This document shows, one piece after another, positions 13,955 through 18,180 of a DNA stretch of 18,180 bases. Numbering within the stretch: position 1 is the stretch's first letter; each line of letters opens with the position of its first letter. Origin of the DNA: an uncultured Dyadobacter sp. (GTDB taxonomy: Bacteria; Bacteroidota; Bacteroidia; Cytophagales; Spirosomataceae). The translations under genes were made by a program, and so were the position numbers. The notes under the pieces are model-generated. The model was not told the origin of the DNA. It searched no databases and worked only from the letters and a program-made list of their open reading frames with translations. Location: positions 1 to 18,180 of the forward strand of contig CAMLNK010000002.1 of NCBI GenBank assembly GCA_946481035.1, in the 5' to 3' direction.

Positions 13955-15286
13955 ATGCTTCGACCAACTTTTTATCATCTTACACTCCTGTTCTTCCTGT
14001 TTCAAACGGCCTGGGCGATGGCTCAAACCAAGCCCGCGGGTAGCAAAGCCTGGCTGAAAGAATACAATGAATACCACGAATATGACGATGTCTACGTCGT
14101 GAAAAAAGTAAGCGTCCCATGCCGGTCCTACGAGACGTTCATTACCGACAAAAATGGCCGGAAGCTCACGCCGGCTTACCGCGACATCGGCGACTTTGCC
14201 GAGGGAGTTGCCGAGTTTGTACCCATGGGACTGAATGCGGAAGGGCACGGCCTGCATGGTTTCATCGACAAGCGCGGGAAGATCGTGATTGAACCTAAAT
14301 ATACCTCCACGGACAAGTTCCGCGATGGTAAAACCTGGGTTATATATCCTTCGGGCAAACATTACGGGCTTTCCTATATTGATCTCACCGGAAAAGAGCT
14401 GTACAGAATACCCATTCAATATTATACCAAAGATTACCTGATCAAGGATTCGGATATCGATTTCCTCTGCAACCATGATACGAAGGAGGATGTTTTGTGG
14501 TGGATCCAACGACCTACGGATTTCTGGACGCTGAACTTCAATTTCAGCCGCTTTATCGAGAAAGAAATCAAAGCCTCGAAATTTATTTATCATTTCAATT
14601 ACAAAGGCAAATTCGGCATTATCGATAAGAATATGATGCTGAAAGTGCCGGTAACGCTCGACGATATTGATCCGGATTACAAATATTCCGGCCAGGGAAT
14701 GGAACGCGTGCAGTATGGCGATAAGTACGGTTATATCAGCCCATTCACCGGCGATCTCATTGTTCCATTCGAATACACCGACACCCGCAAGCCTACCAAT
14801 GGTTTATTTTGGGTCAAAAAGAACGGAAAATGGGGCTGCATCGATAAAACAGGCAAGCTTCGCATTCAACATTTGTACGACGAAGCCACCGGTTTCACAG
14901 CCGAGAACCGTTCTGCAGTGGCTATTAATGGTAAGTTCGGGCATATTGATAAATCGGGTAAAGTGCGCACGCCCTTGAAATATGATTTTGCATCGTATTA
15001 CAACCACGGTATTTCGATGATCCGCATTGATGATAAGTATGGTTATATGGATACCACCGGCCATTTCATTACCAAAATCATTTACGACGAAGCCCTGCCT
15101 TTCGACCGTGTAACCACTACTGTTGAACGCTTATGGCTCCGTTTTGAGCTTTCACTCGATGGTAAGGAAAAGTTCATAGGTTTTTCTTACAAATTGAATG
15201 CAGTGTTTATCATTATAGGTGTGCTTATTTTTATCTGGCTGAATAACCTACTTTATCAAAGGGTGCTGAAGAATACAAAGAAATGA
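13955..15286 (+). CDS. Exported WG-repeat protein with C-terminal membrane helix
   Basis: A 443-residue protein. A signal peptide is predicted at about residues 1-23 (LTLLFFLFQTAWAMAQ). About seven WG (KWG-type) repeat units follow, with cores GFIDKRGKIVIEP (102-114), LSYIDLTGKEL (139-149), KFGIIDKNMML (219-229), KYGYISPFTGDLIVP (257-271), KWGCIDKTGKLRI (292-304), KFGHIDKSGKVRTP (327-340) and KYGYMDTTGHFI (361-372). Near the C-terminus a helix at about 413-432 (LNAVFIIIGVLIFIWLNNL) is followed by a basic tail, so the repeat domain should face the periplasm from the inner membrane. WG repeats are presumed binding modules; the ligand is unknown. No clear promoter is seen in the 226 bp upstream. 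It converges with the sigma gene with 8 bp between. Confidence 0.88.
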   Translation: MLRPTFYHLTLLFFLFQTAWAMAQTKPAGSKAWLKEYNEYHEYDDVYVVKKVSVPCRSYETFITDKNGRKLTPAYRDIGDFAEGVAEFVPMGLNAEGHGLHGFIDKRGKIVIEPKYTSTDKFRDGKTWVIYPSGKHYGLSYIDLTGKELYRIPIQYYTKDYLIKDSDIDFLCNHDTKEDVLWWIQRPTDFWTLNFNFSRFIEKEIKASKFIYHFNYKGKFGIIDKNMMLKVPVTLDDIDPDYKYSGQGMERVQYGDKYGYISPFTGDLIVPFEYTDTRKPTNGLFWVKKNGKWGCIDKTGKLRIQHLYDEATGFTAENRSAVAINGKFGHIDKSGKVRTPLKYDFASYYNHGISMIRIDDKYGYMDTTGHFITKIIYDEALPFDRVTTTVERLWLRFELSLDGKEKFIGFSYKLNAVFIIIGVLIFIWLNNLLYQRVLKNTKK

Positions 15287-15294
15287 TCGCCCGA

Positions 15295-16530
15295 TTACGT
15301 TTTCGTTAATGCCGCAATGCGTTTACGGATCGCCTGCTGATCGGCAGCGGTTCGGGCCAGTTGCAAGGCATTTTCCAGGTTTTTGAATGCCTTCTCCGGG
15401 TCGATACCGTCATAAAGCTCACCTAGCAATGCGAAATAAAAGTGGTTATCTTCCAGCGCCAATGCTTCCGTTTCGCTGATTGCCGCCGCTTTTCCTTTCA
15501 CTTTGGACAATGCAAACAATCGGTTGAGCGCCGCAACCGGTGAATAATGGAGTTTCAGCAGTTGATCATAGAAAAACACAATGCTGCTCCATTTCTCCGG
15601 GCTGTCCTCTTTTTGCGTGTGCCAGTACGCAATGCCCGCTTCGAGATGGTACCGCGAGACCGTTTCGCCCTTACTTGCGGATTGCAGGAAAACCGCCCCG
15701 TTCCTGATTAAATCGGTATTCCAAAGGCTCGTATCCTGCTCTGGGTATAGCACCAGGCAGCCCGAAGCGTCCGTGCGGGCATCGAAACGCGAGGCGTGAA
15801 AACACATCATCGCCAGCAGCGCGCAGACCTGCGGCTTGTTGGTAGCATCGTTTTCGACCAGCATCGTGCAAAGCCGCATCGCCTCCATGCAAACATCCTT
15901 CCGGAGCGTTTGGTCCTGGCTTACAGAATAGTACCCCTCATTGAAAAGCAGGTAAATCGTCGCCAGCACAGTTTCCAGCCGCGCGTCCATTTCCGCCGGA
16001 CCCGGCATTTCTATGCGAATACCCGCATCTCTGAGCCGTTCCTTTGCTCGTGTCAGCCGTTTGTTGATTACATCTTTGGTTGTTAAAAACGCATCCGCGA
16101 TCTCCTGAATACCAAATCCGCAAAGGACCCGCAGCGCCAGCCCAACCTGGGATTCTTCCGGCAAGGCCGGATGGCACACCGCGAATATCATTTGTAACTG
16201 GCTGTCGGTGATATATTCCGGGGTAAGGTCAATATCAAATGCCACATCCGTTTCGTAGCTGGCCTGTATTTCAGGTAAAACCCGCGATTCATAAATCGAA
16301 TGCCGGTGCAGGTAATTTTTTGCCTTGTTTTTCGCCGTATTGTACAGCCAGCCAGTCGGATTAGGCGGCGGCCCTTCGATGCCCCAGGCCTGCGTAGCGA
16401 CAAGGAAGGTTTCACTCGCAATATCCTCGGCCACAGCTATTTCCTTAAACCCGAAATGCCGGCAGAGTACCGAAACAATCTTACGGTACTCTGTCCGGAA
16501 CAAATGCGGGATCAGCGGCTCACTGTTCAT
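15295..16530 (-). CDS. ECF42-type RNA polymerase sigma factor with C-terminal TPR-like extension
   Basis: A 411-residue extracytoplasmic-function sigma factor. Region 2 lies at about residues 8-75 (HLFRTEYRKIVSVLCRHFG, AEDIASETFLVATQAWG, GWLYNTAKNKAKNYL). Region 4 lies at about 112-170 (LQMIFAVCHPALPEESQVGL, FGIQEIADAFLTTKDVINKR, LTRAKERLR). A long C-terminal extension starts with VLATIYLLFNEGYY and contains AALNRLFALSKVKGKAA, typical of the ECF42/DUF6596 group. No anti-sigma factor is nearby, as usual for this group; a YCII (DGPF) protein is encoded directly upstream. The start at 16530 (MNSEPLIPHL) overlaps that gene by 11 bp, which favours translational coupling; an in-frame ATG at 16575 would lengthen the overlap and fit the family less well. 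Confidence 0.9.
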   Translation of the reverse strand: MNSEPLIPHLFRTEYRKIVSVLCRHFGFKEIAVAEDIASETFLVATQAWGIEGPPPNPTGWLYNTAKNKAKNYLHRHSIYESRVLPEIQASYETDVAFDIDLTPEYITDSQLQMIFAVCHPALPEESQVGLALRVLCGFGIQEIADAFLTTKDVINKRLTRAKERLRDAGIRIEMPGPAEMDARLETVLATIYLLFNEGYYSVSQDQTLRKDVCMEAMRLCTMLVENDATNKPQVCALLAMMCFHASRFDARTDASGCLVLYPEQDTSLWNTDLIRNGAVFLQSASKGETVSRYHLEAGIAYWHTQKEDSPEKWSSIVFFYDQLLKLHYSPVAALNRLFALSKVKGKAAAISETEALALEDNHFYFALLGELYDGIDPEKAFKNLENALQLARTAADQQAIRKRIAALTKT

Positions 16531-16873
16531 GCACCGACACGATTTTCCGCACTTCCACGCTGTTACCATCTCCATTCAGGATCGGGCATTGCGCCGCAAG
16601 CCGTACCGCATCATCGAAACTGTCCGCGCGGACCACGATAAATCCTGCCAGCGATTCCTTCGTTTCGGCATAAGGTCCGTCCGTTACCACATTCCTGGGT
16701 TTCAGCACCTTCCCTTCCGTTGAAAGCCCCTTCCCTCCGGCAAATTTCCCCTCGGCCACAATGCCGCTTACCCAGCTATGGTATTGCTTCATATATTCCT
16801 GCATTTGCTCGGGAGAAGGCTGCGCCTCTTTTGTCAGCAAATCGAGGCGCATTAGAATAAGGTATTCTTCCAT
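16520..16873 (-). CDS. YCII-related (DGPF) protein, ECF42 partner
   Basis: A 117-residue ferredoxin-like-fold protein with the diagnostic motif DGPYAETKE at residues 65-73, followed by SLAGFIVVRADSFDDAVRLA and ending with VEVRKIVSVHEQ. It opens MEEYLILMRLD and has QMQEYMKQYHSWVSGIVAEG, all usual for the family. DGPF proteins are the conserved neighbours of ECF42 sigma factors and are thought to act with them in signalling or stress response; the molecular role is unproven. It is the first gene of the pair, and its last bases overlap the sigma start by 11 bp. The start at 16873 is the only sensible ATG. Confidence 0.9.
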   Translation of the reverse strand: MEEYLILMRLDLLTKEAQPSPEQMQEYMKQYHSWVSGIVAEGKFAGGKGLSTEGKVLKPRNVVTDGPYAETKESLAGFIVVRADSFDDAVRLAAQCPILNGDGNSVEVRKIVSVHEQ

Positions 16874-16941
16874 GGTGATTCAAATTTGACCTTGAAAAAT
16901 AAATATTTTTATAAACTATTGGATATTACCCTAAAAAAGCC

Positions 16942-16964
16942 ACTTGATTCGTAACGAAACAAGT
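16942..16964. promoter_or_regulatory. 23-bp palindrome, candidate operator of the small helix-turn-helix unit
   Basis: ACTTGATTCGT-A-ACGAAACAAGT is an inverted repeat with 11-bp arms, 10 of 11 pairs matching, around a single central base. It includes the -33 TTG and nearly all of the spacer of the predicted promoter of the two small genes, so a bound protein would exclude RNA polymerase. The 92-residue protein encoded just downstream is an obvious candidate to bind it. It could also affect the divergent YCII gene, 69 bp away. Confidence 0.6.
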
Positions 16965-16974
16965 CTTAACTTTA
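16944..16974 (+). promoter_or_regulatory. Predicted promoter of the 52-aa / 92-aa gene pair
   Basis: TTG at 16944-16946 and TAACTTTA at 16967-16974 are 20 bp apart. TAACTTTA differs from the -7 consensus TAnnTTTG only at the last base. The start site would be near 16977, about 20 nt before the ATG at 16998. Confidence 0.5.
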
Positions 16975-16997
16975 AACCGTAATACACACATTATCTA

Positions 16998-17156
16998 ATG
17001 CAAGAATTTCACCTCCGCATGCAGCTGGCAGCGCTTCGGCAATATCTTCGTGATCGTCAGGATTCAATGACACAAAAGGAATTAGATGAGGTGCTGGACC
17101 TTATAGCACTGATTCAAAAGGCATTAAACGAAGACATCAATAGTGCTAGTGATTAA
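16998..17156 (+). CDS. Small hypothetical protein, 52 aa
   Basis: An ATG at 16998 opens a 52-residue frame ending at TAA 17154-17156. The product (MQEFHLRMQLAALRQY..., ending NEDINSASD) is predicted to be almost wholly helical, amphipathic and acidic at its C-terminus, with an IALIQKAL heptad-like pattern. I do not recognise a family. Support for its being real comes from position: about 20 nt below a promoter overlapped by a strong palindrome, and 15 bp before the 92-residue protein on the same strand. It could be a partner or modulator of that protein. The alternative is a chance frame in the leader. Confidence 0.55.
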   Translation: MQEFHLRMQLAALRQYLRDRQDSMTQKELDEVLDLIALIQKALNEDINSASD

Positions 17157-17171
17157 TCCAGACTCGAAATT

Positions 17172-17450
17172 ATGACAACAGAAACAAACCAGTCGGAGCT
17201 AGAAAAGCTTTTAGCGGACAGCAAACAGGCGCTAAGAGACTACTGTGAATACAAGGGCATCCAATACCCTATGGATCAATGGGTTACCATTTCCGAATAT
17301 TGCAAACGATTCAATATCCCAAACACACAGACGGTTACGAACTGGATTCAAAGGGGAATCGTGCCGAAGGAAAATGTTGTGACTATCCCCGAATACAACA
17401 ATATCCGGCTTATTAAGGCTATTCCCTACCACAACACCCAGCCGCTCTGA
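17172..17450 (+). CDS. Hypothetical 92-aa protein with helix-turn-helix-like centre
   Basis: A 92-residue cytoplasmic protein. The N-terminus (about 1-28) is an acidic helix. The centre, WVTISEYCKRFNIPNTQTVT (37-56) followed by NWIQRGIVPKENVVTIPEYN (57-76), has the layout of an excisionase/MerR-like winged helix-turn-helix: a helix after VTISEY, a turn at NIP, a recognition helix around TQTVTNWIQRG, and a short strand ending in an expected value for the wing. No known gene is recognised. It is preceded by the 52-aa frame (15-bp gap) and a palindromic candidate operator, and converges with the dihydrofolate-reductase-like gene 14 bp downstream. A DNA-binding role is inferred from the motif only. 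Confidence 0.7.
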   Translation: MTTETNQSELEKLLADSKQALRDYCEYKGIQYPMDQWVTISEYCKRFNIPNTQTVTNWIQRGIVPKENVVTIPEYNNIRLIKAIPYHNTQPL

Positions 17451-17464
17451 GATGCAAATGCCTG

Positions 17465-18019
17465 TCAAACCGGTTCATAAGTCAGCAATACTACCCCGCT
17501 TTTGAATATCCGGTGGTCGATCAGTTTCAAATCCAGCTTGCTCGTAAGGCCCTGGAATGACGGCGTGCCTTCGCCGATGGCAACTGGATCGATCATGAAC
17601 TGGTATTCGTCGATCAGGCGTGCTTCCGCGAGCTGGGCGATGATGCTGCCGCTGCCGAGGATAGTCATGACTTTGCCGGGGATAGCTTTAAGTTTTCGAA
17701 CGGCTTCCACCAGGTCGGTTTTGATGAGCGTGGTGTTTTCCCAACCGGTGCTTTCGAGGGTGGTCGAAAAAACGATTTTTTCGGATTCATTCATACCCTT
17801 GGCAACTTCGGGCATGCTTTCGATGGCCATGGGCGTGGGCCAGAAACCCGCCATCATTTCATAGGTTACCCTCCCAAAAAGCAGCGTGGCTTTCGCTTCG
17901 AGGTTATCGGCGGCGAACCCGTTTTCTTCTTCGTCGTGCCGATGCCAGCTGATGTCGTCGTCCGGGCCTTTGAAATAACCGTTGAGCGTCGTGAAATTGT
18001 AAGCAATGAGCTTTCCCAT
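17465..18019 (-). CDS. Dihydrofolate reductase family protein (RibD C-terminal-like)
   Basis: A 184-residue soluble protein of the RibD C-terminal/DHFR-like fold common in Bacteroidota. It opens GKLIAYNFTTLNGYFKGPDD (residues 2-21). ATLLFGRVTYEMMAGFWP (about 44-61) is the typical NADPH-side motif, and the second half has MTILGSGSIIAQLAEARLID (about 118-137) then EYQFMIDPVAIGEGTPSF. It likely binds NADPH and acts as a reductase, but true dihydrofolate activity is not implied. The ATG at 18019 matches the family start; an in-frame ATG at 18061 adds 14 residues without homology. It is preceded by the tail of another minus-strand gene, 86 bp upstream. Confidence 0.88.
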   Translation of the reverse strand: MGKLIAYNFTTLNGYFKGPDDDISWHRHDEEENGFAADNLEAKATLLFGRVTYEMMAGFWPTPMAIESMPEVAKGMNESEKIVFSTTLESTGWENTTLIKTDLVEAVRKLKAIPGKVMTILGSGSIIAQLAEARLIDEYQFMIDPVAIGEGTPSFQGLTSKLDLKLIDHRIFKSGVVLLTYEPV

Positions 18020-18105
18020 AATGGTCTGTTTTGAGGTGAATACTGTTTCAATTACCCCCATTACAAACGGGATTCGGAAAACAGGACGAATGCATCGATA
18101 TTTTT

Positions 18106-18180
18106 TTAACGAAGCAGATTCACAACGCCTTTATAACTCAAAAACGACCCATTGTTCAATTCTACCCTGATTTTGTAGGG
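18106..18180 (-). CDS. C-terminal tail of a minus-strand gene entering from the right edge
   Basis: The minus-strand frame from the right edge reads PYKIRVELNNGSFLSYKGVV then NLLR and stops at TAA (18108-18106). Twenty-four residues with alternating hydrophobic and polar positions look like real coding sequence, and the stop falls at a plausible distance from the next gene on the same strand. It is too short to name a family. Confidence 0.4.
   Translation of the reverse strand, partial: PYKIRVELNNGSFLSYKGVVNLLR

Noticed and set aside
13805..14593. Minus-strand open frame (262 aa) opposite the WG-repeat gene
   Set aside because: Antisense to repeat units and a signal peptide; no motif of its own.

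Overview
The window looks like ordinary chromosome from a member of the Bacteroidota, most likely a Cytophagales/Spirosomaceae relative such as Dyadobacter. This rests on promoters of the Bacteroidota type (TAnnTTTG at -7 with TTG/TTTG about 18-23 bp upstream), starts that mostly lack Shine-Dalgarno sequences, and the mix of families (DUF4256, ECF42 sigma, GbsR/DCC1, DUF3095, WG repeats, pectinesterase-esterase fusion). The genus is an inference. I saw no rRNA, tRNA, CRISPR, IS element or prophage.

Layout. (1) 1-1619, minus: a three-gene iron-uptake accessory operon (DUF3325, DUF3649-like, PepSY-TM; the last runs off the left edge), with a promoter and a short palindrome near 1700-1754. (2) 1939-2928, plus: an aldo/keto reductase whose stop codon lies inside a heptamer tandem-repeat array (2919-3016) that fills the gap to the next gene. 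(3) 3029-5401, minus: a tight operon of an ArsR repressor, an SRPBCC/AHSA1 protein, a DoxX-like membrane protein, a YdeI/DUF1801 protein and DUF4256, headed by two tandem 16-bp palindromes. (4) 5554-10992: a plant-polysaccharide and secreted-enzyme block with a CAP protein plus sulfatase (minus), a pectin methylesterase fused to an alpha/beta-hydrolase esterase (plus), and a PQQ-type sugar dehydrogenase (minus).

(5) 11111-12555, plus: a GbsR/MarR-type repressor and a membrane-fused DCC1 (DUF393) thiol oxidoreductase, each preceded by a related operator of identical geometry. (6) 12565-15286: a DUF3095 cyclase-like protein (minus) and a secreted WG-repeat protein (plus). (7) 15295-16873, minus: an ECF42-type sigma factor overlapping its YCII (DGPF) partner. 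(8) 16942-17450, plus: a 52-aa ORF and a 92-aa helix-turn-helix-like protein behind a 23-bp palindrome that covers the predicted promoter. (9) 17465-18019, minus: a dihydrofolate-reductase-family protein, then the C-terminal tail of another minus-strand gene at the right edge.

No single large new system is evident. The best leads are the paired GbsR/DCC1 operators, the small two-gene helix-turn-helix unit with its palindrome, the heptamer array, the two-esterase fusion and the DUF3095 protein with cyclase-like metal-site residues.
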